Shown one piece after another: positions 7,305 to 16,021 of a stretch of 64,000 nucleotides of DNA (position 1 is the stretch's first letter; the number at the start of each line of letters is the position of its first letter). The notes beneath the pieces were generated by a model, which saw only the letters and a program-made list of their open reading frames with translations, ran no database searches and was not told where the DNA came from. The position numbers were made by a program, and so were the translations under genes. Location of the stretch: the NCBI RefSeq assembly GCF_031458175.1, contig NZ_JAVDXX010000001.1, forward strand, positions 1,922,001 to 1,986,000, written 5' to 3'. Source of the stretch: Pseudoglutamicibacter albus (GTDB taxonomy: Bacteria; Actinomycetota; Actinomycetes; Actinomycetales; Micrococcaceae).

Positions 7305-8825
7305 TTAGTTCAGCTCGTTTTCGCGGTTTGCGAGGTATTCCTCGAACTTGACCTTCCATTCACCGGTTGGCGGGAAGAGGCCTTCGATCGGGTTGCCTTC
7401 CTTGACGCGTGCCATGACCCATTCGTCCTGAACTTCGGTCTTGAACGCGTGATCGGCTACCTGCTCCACGACTGCTGGTGGGATCACGACGATGCCGTTG
7501 GAGTCAGCGACGATGATGTCGCCCGGCTGCACTGCGGCACCGCCGCATGCGACGGTTTCGTCCATGGTCCATGGGACGTGCTTGCGGCCCAGCACAGATG
7601 GGTGCGCGCCGTTGTGGAAGGTCGGGATGTCGGCCTCCACAACCTCGGAGAGGTCGCGGACCGCACCGTCAGTCACGATGCCTACCGCGCCGAGAAGCTT
7701 GGCGCGAGTTGCGAGGATGTCACCCAGGGTTGCGGCACCTTGTTCGCCGCGGCCCTCGATGACGAGGATCTCGCCTTCCTTGAGGTCGTCGAACATCTGC
7801 TTCTGGGTGTTGTAGCCGCCACCGTGCTGCTTGAACAGGTCTTGGCGTAGCGGGATCATGCGCAGGGTGCGTGCACGGCCTACGATCTTCTGGGTTCCGT
7901 GGGTGGCGGTGAGGCCCGCGATGGTGCACGCCTCGATACCTGCCGCCTTGACCGAGGAGGAGAGGGTTGCGGTCGCGGATGCCATGAGCTTGGCGCGGAC
8001 CTCATCGGTGAGCGGGTCAGCGCCGGTTGCAGCATCGGCGTCGGTTGTAGCGTCAGCGTCTGCGAGGCCTGCGGCTTGAGCGTCGCCCCATGCGTCGATG
8101 CGGTCAGCGTCAGTGACCTTGGTCGGGTTGCCGAAGTCCTTGAAGCCTTCAGTGCCCTGGACCGCGGTGGTGCGCAATTCGCCAGTGGACTGCTCGCCGG
8201 CCTGAACTTCAACGGTCACGACGTCTTCCGGCTTGAAAACCGAGGAGCCGGCTGGGGTTCCGGTGAGGATCACATCGCCTGGCTTGAGCGTCATCTGCTG
8301 GGACAAGTCAGCCACGATCTGACCGAACGAGAACAGCAGCTCCTGCGTGGTGGCGTCCTGGACGGTTTCACCGTTGAGCTTGGTGATCACGCGCAGGTGC
8401 ATCGGGTCAAGGTTCTCGGCAGGGATCATGACCGGGCCGAGTGGCGTGTAGCCGTCGCCGGACTTGGAGCGGACGTTGGAGCCCTTGTCGGCGTACTTGA
8501 TGTCCTGAATACCGATGTCATTGGAAGCGGTGATCCAGCCGACGTGCGCCCAGCCTTCGTTAGGGGTGATGCGGCGGGCTTCCTTGCCGATTACGAGCGC
8601 GATCTCGCCTTCGAACTGCAGCAGTTCGGTATCCGCTGGGCGTTCCACGGTCTCCCCAGTCAAGGCGAGCGAGGAGGTCGCCTTCATGAAGTAGGAAGGG
8701 TACTTAGGGGTACGGCCGCGCTGTTCGGCGCGGGACGAATATGCCAGGTGAACGGCGATGACCTTGCCGATATTGTCCAGAACGTCCTGGGTTACTTCGA
8801 TGGGCTGGTTAGTTGTGCTGAACAC
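7305..8825 (-). CDS. Two-domain FAH-family hydrolase/isomerase fused to RraA-like domain (HpaG equivalent)
   Basis: 506 aa. Residues about 1-235 are a fumarylacetoacetate-hydrolase domain (FEGEIALVIGKEAR, ITASNDIGIQDIKYADKGSNVRSK seen as NDIGIQDIKYADKG, ILTGTPAGS). An Ala/Asp-rich linker of about 40 residues follows. Residues about 280-490 form an RraA/HMG-aldolase-like domain (GRARTLRMIPLRQD, GAVGIVTDGAVRD, PGDIIVADSNGIVVIP). Classical HpaG consists of two FAH domains acting as isomerase and decarboxylase; here the second is replaced by an RraA-type domain, a family that includes oxaloacetate decarboxylases. GTG 8825 is preferred because AGGAG lies 5 bases upstream; ATG 8843 is possible. The operators at 8888-8920 lie just upstream. 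Confidence 0.82.
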   Translation of the reverse strand: MFSTTNQPIEVTQDVLDNIGKVIAVHLAYSSRAEQRGRTPKYPSYFMKATSSLALTGETVERPADTELLQFEGEIALVIGKEARRITPNEGWAHVGWITASNDIGIQDIKYADKGSNVRSKSGDGYTPLGPVMIPAENLDPMHLRVITKLNGETVQDATTQELLFSFGQIVADLSQQMTLKPGDVILTGTPAGSSVFKPEDVVTVEVQAGEQSTGELRTTAVQGTEGFKDFGNPTKVTDADRIDAWGDAQAAGLADADATTDADAATGADPLTDEVRAKLMASATATLSSSVKAAGIEACTIAGLTATHGTQKIVGRARTLRMIPLRQDLFKQHGGGYNTQKQMFDDLKEGEILVIEGRGEQGAATLGDILATRAKLLGAVGIVTDGAVRDLSEVVEADIPTFHNGAHPSVLGRKHVPWTMDETVACGGAAVQPGDIIVADSNGIVVIPPAVVEQVADHAFKTEVQDEWVMARVKEGNPIEGLFPPTGEWKVKFEEYLANRENELN

Positions 8826-8887
8826 TGACACTCCTACTGACATTCTTGGTAGATGCGCCCCTGATGAATGCGCCGGTCGTATTCATC

Positions 8888-8920
8888 ATCGTATACGTTT
8901 TGAGTGCTCTCGTATACGAT
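8888..8920. promoter_or_regulatory. Divergent hpa promoter region with two TCGTATACGA operators
   Basis: ATCGTATACGTT (8888-8899) and TCGTATACGA (8910-8919) are near-identical palindromes with centres about 21 bp apart, two helical turns. They lie between the hpa operon (minus) and the GntR gene (plus). The second contains a -10-like TACGAT at 8915-8920 exactly 7 bases before the regulator ATG, suggesting a leaderless, autoregulated transcript. A third copy precedes hpaE at 9675. Confidence 0.75.
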
Positions 8921-8926
8921 CCGTAT

Positions 8927-9619
8927 ATGACCTCCGCACAGCAGCATCCGCGCCAGGCCCGGGCCACATCGAAGTCACAGGCCGCCTACGATGCCGTGCG
9001 TGAACGCATCCTGGACCGCACGTATGAACCGGGCTATCGCCTGGTTCTGCAGACCATCGCTGATGAGTTGAAGTGCTCCGTGGTGCCGGTGCGTGAGGCG
9101 ATCCGCCGGCTTGAAGCCGAAGGCCTCGTGGTGTTCACCCAGAATAAAGGGGCCACTGTCGCGGAGGTGGATGCGGAGCTGTATCTGAACACGATGCAGA
9201 CCCTCGCGATCCTAGAGGGCTCCGCCACCGCGCTGGCCGCGGAGCATATTTCAGCCGCCGATGTGCAGGCCGCCCGGGACTTGAACGAACAGATACGTGC
9301 GTTGCTGGCCGATTTTGATCCGGCAGAGTTCACGCGCTTGAACGCTGAATTGCATGCGCTGCTGTATTCGGATTGCCCCAACACTCACCTACTGGATTTG
9401 GTGCATCGCGGTTGGACGCGCATGGACGCGATCAGGGTTTCCAGTTTCGATGCGATCCCGGCCCGCGCCCAGGATTCCGTGAAAGAGCATGCCGAGTTGA
9501 TCGAGGCGATCGCCGCCAAGAAGCCAGCCCACCAGATCGAGGCGCTAGCCCGCGCCCACCGCATGCACACGCTCAACGCGTACCTTCACGCCATGGGCCA
9601 GCCACCCTCCTCGCTTTAA
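8927..9619 (+). CDS. GntR-family regulator (FCD type) of the hpa genes
   Basis: 230 aa. The winged-helix DNA-binding region at residues 15-85 shows AAYDAVRERILDRTYEPGYRL and VPVREAIRRLEAEGLV, here recognised from YDAVRERIL and REAIRRLEAEG. An FCD-type helical ligand domain follows. The ATG at 8927 is chosen over an upstream in-frame GTG at 8846 because the intervening bases hold the operators and the extension is not conserved-looking. No Shine-Dalgarno precedes it, so it may be leaderless. It is divergent from hpaGHI and just ahead of hpaE-hpaD; the shared CGTATACG sites make it the probable repressor of both, with a homoprotocatechuate intermediate as likely inducer. Confidence 0.83.
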   Translation: MTSAQQHPRQARATSKSQAAYDAVRERILDRTYEPGYRLVLQTIADELKCSVVPVREAIRRLEAEGLVVFTQNKGATVAEVDAELYLNTMQTLAILEGSATALAAEHISAADVQAARDLNEQIRALLADFDPAEFTRLNAELHALLYSDCPNTHLLDLVHRGWTRMDAIRVSSFDAIPARAQDSVKEHAELIEAIAAKKPAHQIEALARAHRMHTLNAYLHAMGQPPSSL

Positions 9620-9674
9620 GCTCCGCGCGGAGTCAGCCCGCGTCGTCATTTAAACCCTTTTCACGCCTCCACGG

Positions 9675-9686
9675 ATCGTATACGAT
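9675..9686. promoter_or_regulatory. Operator ATCGTATACGAT before hpaE
   Basis: A perfect 12-bp palindrome, identical in core to the two sites at 8888-8920. It lies 130 bases ahead of the hpaE ATG, inside the hpaED promoter region. Three copies around one regulator gene and nowhere else noticed in the window argue for a real operator. Confidence 0.72.
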
Positions 9687-9815
9687 TGCAAATATGTGGG
9701 GCATCACCCCACCAACAAACCGGCCCGCGCGGCCGCACCGGCATCAAAGCCAGCGCCACGTCGCGCAGCCAACAGGCCGCACCGGACCACTACCGGATTG
9801 AGGAGCTTCATACAT

Positions 9816-11324
9816 ATGGCACAGCAAGCAGTCCCGGAGAACCTTCCAGATCAGATCCGCCACTACATCGGCGGCAAGTGGGTTGACTCGATCGACGGCG
9901 ACACCTTCGACGTCCTCAACCCAGTCACCAACGAGGCCTACATTAAGGCGTCTTCCGGCAAGGTCGCAGACATCGATGCTGCGGTTGCCGCCGCGAAGGA
10001 CGCTTTCGAAAACGGCCCGTGGCCAACCATGCTCCCGCGTCAGCGTTCCCGCATTCTGCACAAGATCGCCGATGTTGTGGAGACCCGCGCGGACGAGCTC
10101 GCAGCGATGGAGTGCTTCGACACCGGCCTGCCGATCTCCCAGGCGCGCGGCCAGGCGCACCGTGCAGCTGAGAACTTCCGTTTCTTCGCTGACCTGATCG
10201 TGGCTCAGCATGATGACACGTTCAAGGTTCCAGGCCGTCAGATCAACTACGTCAACCGCAAGCCGATCGGTGTTGCAGGCCTGATTACGCCGTGGAACAC
10301 CCCGTTCATGCTCGAATCCTGGAAGCTCGCGCCAGCGATCGCAACCGGTAACACCGTGGTGCTGAAGCCGGCAGAGTTCACGCCGCTGTCCGCATCGCTG
10401 TGGCCAGGCATCTTCGAAGAGGCCGGCCTGCCAGCTGGCGTGTTCAACATGGTCCACGGCTACGGCGAAGAGGGCTTCGCGGGTGATTCGCTCGTCAAGC
10501 ACCCAGACGTTCCGCTGATCTCCTTCACCGGTGAGTCCAAGACCGGCCAGATCATCTTCGGCAACGCCGCACCGTTCCTCAAGGGCCTTTCGATGGAGCT
10601 CGGCGGCAAGTCCCCAGCCGTCGTGTTCGAGGACGCGGACCTCGAGACCGCGATCGACGCGACCATCTTCGGCGTGTTCTCCCTCAACGGCGAGCGCTGC
10701 ACCGCAGGTTCCCGCATCCTGGTTCAGCGCAGCATCTATGACGAGTTCGTGGAGCGTTACGCTGCGCAGGCTAAGCGCGTCAAGGTTGGCCTGCCGTCGG
10801 ATGAGACCACCGAGGTCGGCGCGATTGTGCACCCTGAGCACTTCGAGAAGGTCATGTCCTACGTCGAAATCGGTAAGGAAGAGGCCCGCCTCGTTGCTGG
10901 TGGCGGCCGCCCTGACGAGTTCCCTGAGGGCAACTTTGTTCAGCCAACCGTTTTCGCTGACGTCTCCCCTGAGGCCCGCATCTTCCAGGAAGAGATCTTC
11001 GGCCCAGTTGTTGCGATCACTCCGTTCGACACGGAAGAGGAAGCGCTCGAGCTCGCTAACAACACCAAGTACGGCCTCGCCGCATACATTTGGACCAACG
11101 ATCTGAAGCGTGCCCACAACTTCGCTCAGAACGTTGAGGCCGGCATGGTGTGGCTGAACTCGAACAACGTTCGTGACCTGCGCACCCCATTCGGTGGCGT
11201 CAAGGCCTCGGGCCTCGGCCACGAAGGCGGCTACCGCTCGATCGACTTCTACACCGATCAGCAGGCCGTCCACATCAACCTCGGCAAGGTGCACAACCCG
11301 GTTTTCGGTAAGCAGGAAAACTAA
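9816..11324 (+). CDS. hpaE: 5-carboxymethyl-2-hydroxymuconate semialdehyde dehydrogenase
   Basis: 502 aa NAD-dependent aldehyde dehydrogenase. It oxidises the ring-cleavage semialdehyde made by HpaD. Motifs are ITPWNTPFMLESWKLAPA (substrate/NAD channel), FTGESKTGQ, the catalytic Glu in LELGGKSPAVVFED and the catalytic Cys in NGERCTAGSR, with the HpaE-like C-terminal FGGVKASGLGHEGG. The ATG at 9816 follows GAGGAG; upstream in-frame sequence from 9696 is Arg/Ala-rich and non-homologous. It forms an operon with hpaD 70 bases downstream and is probably controlled through the palindrome at 9675. Confidence 0.88.
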   Translation: MAQQAVPENLPDQIRHYIGGKWVDSIDGDTFDVLNPVTNEAYIKASSGKVADIDAAVAAAKDAFENGPWPTMLPRQRSRILHKIADVVETRADELAAMECFDTGLPISQARGQAHRAAENFRFFADLIVAQHDDTFKVPGRQINYVNRKPIGVAGLITPWNTPFMLESWKLAPAIATGNTVVLKPAEFTPLSASLWPGIFEEAGLPAGVFNMVHGYGEEGFAGDSLVKHPDVPLISFTGESKTGQIIFGNAAPFLKGLSMELGGKSPAVVFEDADLETAIDATIFGVFSLNGERCTAGSRILVQRSIYDEFVERYAAQAKRVKVGLPSDETTEVGAIVHPEHFEKVMSYVEIGKEEARLVAGGGRPDEFPEGNFVQPTVFADVSPEARIFQEEIFGPVVAITPFDTEEEALELANNTKYGLAAYIWTNDLKRAHNFAQNVEAGMVWLNSNNVRDLRTPFGGVKASGLGHEGGYRSIDFYTDQQAVHINLGKVHNPVFGKQEN

Positions 11325-11393
11325 CCCCTACTCCGGCTGGTGACCTCGCGGAACGTCGCCGCGGGGCGCCACCTCAACCTCAGGAGAACAAAC

Positions 11394-12557
11394 ATGAGCA
11401 ACCTGGAGAACCGCCAGAAAACCTCATCCGGCTTCTATGTAGGCCAAGAGGGTCCAGTCAAGACTGACAACCCGATTCCAACCCCACAGGCCGAGGCGCC
11501 AGATGTGCTTCGTTGCGCCTACATGGAAATCGTGGTGACGGACCTTGCTAAGTCCCGCGAGTTCTACGTGGACGTCCTGGGCCTCGTTGTCACGGAAGAA
11601 GACGAGAACACCATCTACCTGCGGTCGATGGAAGAGTTCATCCACCACAACCTGGTGCTGCGCAAGGGCGATGTAGCGGCTGTCGCTGCGTTCTCTTACC
11701 GTGTGCGCTCCCCAGAAGAGCTCGACAAGGCAGAGGCTTTCTACAAGGAGCTCGGCTGCCGTGTTGAGCGTAAGAAGGACGGATTCGTCAAGGGCATTGG
11801 CGATTCGGTCCGCGTTGAGGACCCGCTCGGCTTCCCGTACGAGTTCTTCTACGACGTCGAACACGTTGAGCGGCTCGCATGGCGTTATGACCTCTACACC
11901 CCAGGCGCCTTGGTGCGTCTGGACCACTTCAACCAGGTCACCCCGGATGTCCCACGCGCCGCGAAGTACATGCAGGACCTCGGCTTCCGCGTCACCGAAG
12001 ACATTCAGGACGACAAGGGCACCGTCTACGCAGCGTGGATGCGCCGCAAGCCAACCGTGCACGACACCGCGATGACCGGTGGCGACGGCCCACGCATGCA
12101 CCACGTCGCGTTCTCGACCCACGAGAAGCACAACATCCTCGCGATCTGTGACAAGCTCGGTGCGCTGCGTATGTCGGATGCGATTGAGCGCGGCCCGGGC
12201 CGCCACGGCGTCTCCAACGCGTTCTACCTGTACCTGCGTGACCCAGACGGCCACCGCGTCGAGATCTACACCCAGGACTACTACACCGGCGACCCAGACA
12301 ACCCGGTCGTTACCTGGGACGTGCACGATAACCAGCGTCGCGACTGGTGGGGCACCCCAGTTGTGCCGTCCTGGTACACCGACGCCTCGCTCGTGCTCGA
12401 CCTCGACGGCAACCCACAGGAAGTGGTTGCACGCTCCGACGAATCCGAAATGAACGTGACTATCGGCGCTGACGGGTTCTCCTACACCCGCAGCGACGAA
12501 GACGGAGAAATGCCGGAGTGGAAGCAGGGCGAATACAAGCTCGGAAACCAGCTCTAG
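11394..12557 (+). CDS. hpaD: Homoprotocatechuate (3,4-dihydroxyphenylacetate) 2,3-dioxygenase
   Basis: 387 aa extradiol dioxygenase of the vicinal-oxygen-chelate type known from Arthrobacter (Mn) and Brevibacterium (Fe). It opens the catechol ring of homoprotocatechuate. Two tandem domain pairs are visible (residues 35-170 and 180-330). Metal ligands match His in RLDHFNQV, His in RMHHVAFST and Glu in HRVEIYTQDYY. The ATG follows CAGGAGAAC at good spacing. It is followed by a strong intrinsic terminator at 12622. Which metal is used cannot be told from sequence. Confidence 0.92.
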   Translation: MSNLENRQKTSSGFYVGQEGPVKTDNPIPTPQAEAPDVLRCAYMEIVVTDLAKSREFYVDVLGLVVTEEDENTIYLRSMEEFIHHNLVLRKGDVAAVAAFSYRVRSPEELDKAEAFYKELGCRVERKKDGFVKGIGDSVRVEDPLGFPYEFFYDVEHVERLAWRYDLYTPGALVRLDHFNQVTPDVPRAAKYMQDLGFRVTEDIQDDKGTVYAAWMRRKPTVHDTAMTGGDGPRMHHVAFSTHEKHNILAICDKLGALRMSDAIERGPGRHGVSNAFYLYLRDPDGHRVEIYTQDYYTGDPDNPVVTWDVHDNQRRDWWGTPVVPSWYTDASLVLDLDGNPQEVVARSDESEMNVTIGADGFSYTRSDEDGEMPEWKQGEYKLGNQL

Positions 12558-12621
12558 ACATGGCTTATAGCCAGTAAAACACCGGTTTCTAACCGGCTCA
12601 ACACCGGCTAGAAACTACTGA

Positions 12622-12671
12622 ATCGCCCCCGCGGCGCCTGCATCTAGGCAGGCACCGCGGGGGCGATTTTT
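12622..12671 (+). terminator. Strong intrinsic terminator after hpaD
   Basis: ATCGCCCCCGCGG (12622-12634) plus GCCTGC pair with GCAGGC plus CCGCGGGGGCGAT, interrupted only by a C/A mismatch, followed by TTTTTGTTGTC. A diverged homologue occurs at 20813-20896, at the other edge of the cou-like cluster. Confidence 0.9.
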
Positions 12672-12937
12672 GTTGTCTTATGCCATGCATCGTCCGCAGG
12701 CCCGCCCGCTCATAATCCCCGGAGAGGTGCGCGAACCGCTACCCAGAGGGGCTCCAACTCCGAGCCCCACGCCAAACTCCTGACAAAATCAACCATTGAC
12801 AATCTCAACTAAATGCCTTTCCATAGTTTTGTGACGTCTGCCACATCCCGGCCGTCCTGAGGACTCCTCCGGGAGCGCCTCGCCTGAACATCCCCGTCCC
12901 GAGCATCCCCATCCCGAACTTCCTTTGGAGTAGCCTC
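12672..12937. other. Intergenic region upstream of the CoA-ligase gene
   Basis: No gene seen. It contains a TTGACA hexamer at 12796-12801, but no convincing -10 box at normal spacing, and a short imperfect direct repeat CATCCCC (12889 and 12903). The Shine-Dalgarno TTTGGAG for the next gene ends at about 12930. No MarR-type palindrome like the one at 20144 was found here. Confidence 0.4.
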
Positions 12938-14449
12938 ATGAACATCGGAGTAGGCACCTACCCCCGCCGCCGTGCCACGGTCCGTCCTGAAGCCGTCGCC
13001 CTCGAGTTCGAGGGCACCACCTGCACCTACGGCGAGGTCGCCGAGCGCGTCGAGCGGCTCGCCCACGCCCTCCTGGCCGGCGGAGCCAGCCGCGGGGACC
13101 GGATCGCCTATGTCGGGTTCAACCATCCCGCTCTGCTGGAGACGTTCTTCGCCACCACCCTGTTCGGCGGCACCGCGGTCCTCGTGAACCCGCGGCTATC
13201 CCCGGCGGAAGTGCAATTCATCGTGGAGGACTCCGGCGCGTCCGTCGTTGTCTACGGCGGCGACCAGGTGCCCACGGCAGAGCGCCTGGCATCCAAGGTC
13301 ACCGGGCTGCGTCTGATCGCCGTGGAGGGTGAAGACGGCCCCGGCGAGCGCTACGAGGCGGTACTGGCCGCCGGCTCCGCAGATCCAGTGGACGCGGAGG
13401 TGGATGACGACGACGTCGCCCTCATCATGTACACCTCCGGCACGACGGGCCGCCCTAAGGGTGCGATGCTCACCCACCGCAACCTCACCTTCCAGTACCT
13501 GAACGCTTTCACCGGCACCGACCTCCGCCAGGACGAAGTCATGCTGTCCGTGGCCCCGCTGTTCCACATCGCCGGGCTGAACATGACCACGATCCCCACG
13601 TTCATGATGGGCGGGCGGATCATCATCCAGCGCGCCTTCCGGCCGAAGGACGTGCTTGACGCGATCTCGCACTCCAAGGTCACGGGGACCTTCATGGTTC
13701 CCGCCATGCTGGACTTCCTCTCCCAGGACCCGGGCTTCGCCGAGGCTGACCTGGGCTCGCTGCGCTCGGTCATGGTGGGCGGATCCCCGCTACCGGAACG
13801 CACCATCCGCCTCTGGCAGGACCGCGGCGTGAAGATCGTCCAGGGCTTCGGGATGACGGAGACCGCCCCCGGCGTCTGCCTCCTGGAAGCCGCCGATGCG
13901 CTGTCCCATGCCGGGACTGCCGGCCGCCCGCATTTCTTCGCCGAGGTCCGCGTGGTGGACCCCGTCACCGGCGAGGACGTGGAGGACGGCACCGCCGGCG
14001 AGGTCTTGGCCCGCGGCCCACAGGTCATGAAGGGCTACTGGAACCGCGAGGAGGCCACCGCGGCCGCACTGGAGGGCGGCTGGTACCACACCGGCGACAT
14101 CGCCGTCCGGGACGCCGAGGGCTTCTTCACCATCAAGGACCGGATCAAGGACATGTACATCTCCGGCGGGGAGAACGTGTACCCCGCGGAGGTGGAGAAC
14201 GCCCTGCTCTCCCTGGACGGCGTGGCCGAGGCGGCCGTCGTCGGCGTCCCCGACGAGCGCTGGGGCGAATCAGGCGTGGCCTTCGTGGTGCCCGCAGACA
14301 GTGCGTCGTTGGACGCCGAGGCGATCCGCAAAGACCTGACCGAGCTGCTGGCCAAGTACAAGGTGCCCGCACAGGTGCGGCTCGTTGACGAGCTACCGCG
14401 TACCACGACCGGCAAGATCCGCAAGACCGTGCTACGTGAGAGCGCCTGA
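12938..14449 (+). CDS. couL: Acyl-CoA synthetase, hydroxycinnamoyl-CoA ligase type
   Basis: 503 aa AMP-forming ligase. It activates an aromatic (for example p-coumaric) acid with CoA and ATP in the cytoplasm. Motifs are the P-loop MYTSGTTGRPKGAML near residue 165, QGFGMTETAPG (A5), YHTGDIAVRDAEG (A7) and the catalytic Lys in LPRTTTGKIRK. The ATG follows TTTGGAG. It starts a cluster with an MHS transporter, MaoC hydratase, acyl-CoA dehydrogenase, amidohydrolase, SDR and MarR, the same set of functions as cou (Rhodococcus) and phd (Corynebacterium) hydroxycinnamate pathways. The symbol is by that analogy. Fatty-acid ligases share these motifs. Confidence 0.78.
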   Translation: MNIGVGTYPRRRATVRPEAVALEFEGTTCTYGEVAERVERLAHALLAGGASRGDRIAYVGFNHPALLETFFATTLFGGTAVLVNPRLSPAEVQFIVEDSGASVVVYGGDQVPTAERLASKVTGLRLIAVEGEDGPGERYEAVLAAGSADPVDAEVDDDDVALIMYTSGTTGRPKGAMLTHRNLTFQYLNAFTGTDLRQDEVMLSVAPLFHIAGLNMTTIPTFMMGGRIIIQRAFRPKDVLDAISHSKVTGTFMVPAMLDFLSQDPGFAEADLGSLRSVMVGGSPLPERTIRLWQDRGVKIVQGFGMTETAPGVCLLEAADALSHAGTAGRPHFFAEVRVVDPVTGEDVEDGTAGEVLARGPQVMKGYWNREEATAAALEGGWYHTGDIAVRDAEGFFTIKDRIKDMYISGGENVYPAEVENALLSLDGVAEAAVVGVPDERWGESGVAFVVPADSASLDAEAIRKDLTELLAKYKVPAQVRLVDELPRTTTGKIRKTVLRESA

Positions 14450-14504
14450 GCGCCCCTGAACCCTTTCCCTATCCCACCCCCGAACGAAAGACACAGAGGT
14501 CACC

Positions 14505-15905
14505 ATGGCCACCATCAACCCTGAGAGCCGTCCCACCGGCACGGCCACATCCGCTGGAGAGAAGCAAGACACCGTAGATGCCTTGCTGAACATCTCCCCC
14601 GAGGAGCGCCGCCGCGAGTCCCGCAAGGTCATCCTCTCCAGCTATCTGGGCTCGACCATCGAGTTCTACGACTTCCTGCTGTACGCCACCGCGGCCGCCG
14701 TCGTGTTCCCGCACGTGTTCTTCCCGGCCTCTGACCCGCTGGCAGGATCCATCGCCGCCTTCGGCACCTTCGCGGCCGGCTACGTCGCCCGCCCGCTGGG
14801 CGGGGCGCTCTTCGGCCACTTCGGCGACCGGCTAGGCCGCAAGAAGATGCTGGTGCTCTCCATGCTCCTCATGGGCCTAGCATCCACCGCGATCGGTTTG
14901 ATCCCGTCTGCAGAGATGATCGGCATCTGGGGCGTGGTGCTCCTCGTGATCATGCGCATCTTCCAGGGCATCGCGGTCGGCGGTGAATGGGGCGGCGCCG
15001 CCCTGATGGCGCTCGAGCACTCCGAAACGAAGAAGCGTGGATTCGCCGCATCCTTCACGAATGCCGGCGCTCCATCTGGCGCCGCGTTGGGCACCTTCAT
15101 GATGGGCGCCGTCTCAGCTCTGCTCCCCGAGGAGCAGTTCCTCTCCTGGGGCTGGCGCATCCCGTTCCTCGTCTCCTTCCTGCTGCTGATCGTGGGCCTC
15201 ATCATCCGCTCCAAGGTCTCTGAGTCCCCGGTCTTCCAGGCCGCCATGATCAAGGCCGAAGCCGAGGACAAGAACAAGCCAAAGGTGCCGTTGATCTCAG
15301 TGCTTCGCCGCCCGAAGGCGCTCCTGCTGACGATGTTCGCCGGCGCCGCCGGCTTCGCCCTCCAGGTACTGCTCCCGACATTCGCCGTCGGCTACTCCGC
15401 GGCCGGAGGAACAGCCCGCTCGGATGTCCTCTACGCTTTTGCCTGGGCCTCGGTCATCTCCATCTTCATAGTCGTCGGGTCCGGCCGGCTCTCTGACGCA
15501 CTGGGCCGCCGCCCGGTGATGATCGCAGGGCTCGTGCTCTACGTCGCCTTCCTGTTCCCGATGTTTCCGATGCTTCGCTCGGACAGCTGGCTCGTCATCC
15601 TCGCAGCGTTCACCATCGCCCTTGCCCTGCACGGCCTAATCTACGGCCCTTTGGCAGCATTCATTGCAGAACAGTTCGGAACCGAGTCCCGCTACACCGG
15701 CGCCTCGCTGGGCTACCAGCTGGCCACCCTGCTGGGTGCCGGCTTCACCCCAACGATCGTCGCGTCTCTCTATGCCGGCCCCGGTGGTGGAGAGAGCACA
15801 CTGCCGGTCATTGCCTTCATCGGGTCGATCGCAGCCGTCTCCGCTATCGCGATCCTCTTGACCCGGGAATCGAAGGATCATGACCTGCTGATCCACGAGC
15901 ACTAA
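14505..15905 (+). CDS. couT: MHS-family MFS transporter of the hydroxycinnamate cluster
   Basis: 466 aa, 12 helices after a 45-residue polar N-terminus. MHS markers are IEFYDFLLYATAAAVVF, GDRLGRKKML, GIAVGGEWGGAALM and SRYTGASLGYQ. It should bring in an aromatic or phenylpropanoid acid with protons. It lies 55 bases after the CoA ligase and ends at a perfect terminator (15924-15957), so ligase and transporter form one plus-strand operon convergent with the minus-strand MaoC to SDR genes. The symbol follows the Rhodococcus cou operon and is inferred. Confidence 0.78.
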   Translation: MATINPESRPTGTATSAGEKQDTVDALLNISPEERRRESRKVILSSYLGSTIEFYDFLLYATAAAVVFPHVFFPASDPLAGSIAAFGTFAAGYVARPLGGALFGHFGDRLGRKKMLVLSMLLMGLASTAIGLIPSAEMIGIWGVVLLVIMRIFQGIAVGGEWGGAALMALEHSETKKRGFAASFTNAGAPSGAALGTFMMGAVSALLPEEQFLSWGWRIPFLVSFLLLIVGLIIRSKVSESPVFQAAMIKAEAEDKNKPKVPLISVLRRPKALLLTMFAGAAGFALQVLLPTFAVGYSAAGGTARSDVLYAFAWASVISIFIVVGSGRLSDALGRRPVMIAGLVLYVAFLFPMFPMLRSDSWLVILAAFTIALALHGLIYGPLAAFIAEQFGTESRYTGASLGYQLATLLGAGFTPTIVASLYAGPGGGESTLPVIAFIGSIAAVSAIAILLTRESKDHDLLIHEH

Positions 15906-15923
15906 CTACACCAGATAGGACGC

Positions 15924-15960
15924 AAGGCCGCGGTGGGCGTTCGCCCACCGCGGCCTTTCT
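15924..15960. terminator. Perfect hairpin terminator after couT-like gene
   Basis: AAGGCCGCGGTGGGCG (15924-15939), TT loop, CGCCCACCGCGGCCTT (15942-15957): a 16-bp perfect stem ending in CTTTCT. Confidence 0.9.
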
Positions 15961-16021
15961 GCGCTCCACACCCGAAGGATCTGTTCAGACAAGCCCTCAA
16001 GCCAGCCCCGGACGCAGGCTC

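Noticed and set aside
8846-8926. N-terminal hydrophobic extension of the hpa GntR protein from GTG 8846
   Set aside because: It would translate through both operators and is hydrophobic, unlike any GntR N-terminus.
9744-11294. 516-codon open frame antisense to hpaE
   Set aside because: It mirrors hpaE codon bias in a GC-rich gene, has no recognisable domain, and hpaE is certain. Similar antisense frames at 3388-4602, 2356-3243 and 7899-8828 were dropped for the same reason.
12796-12801. TTGACA as the couL promoter
   Set aside because: No acceptable -10 at 16-18 bases (best match CATAGT at 20), so it is not annotated as a promoter.
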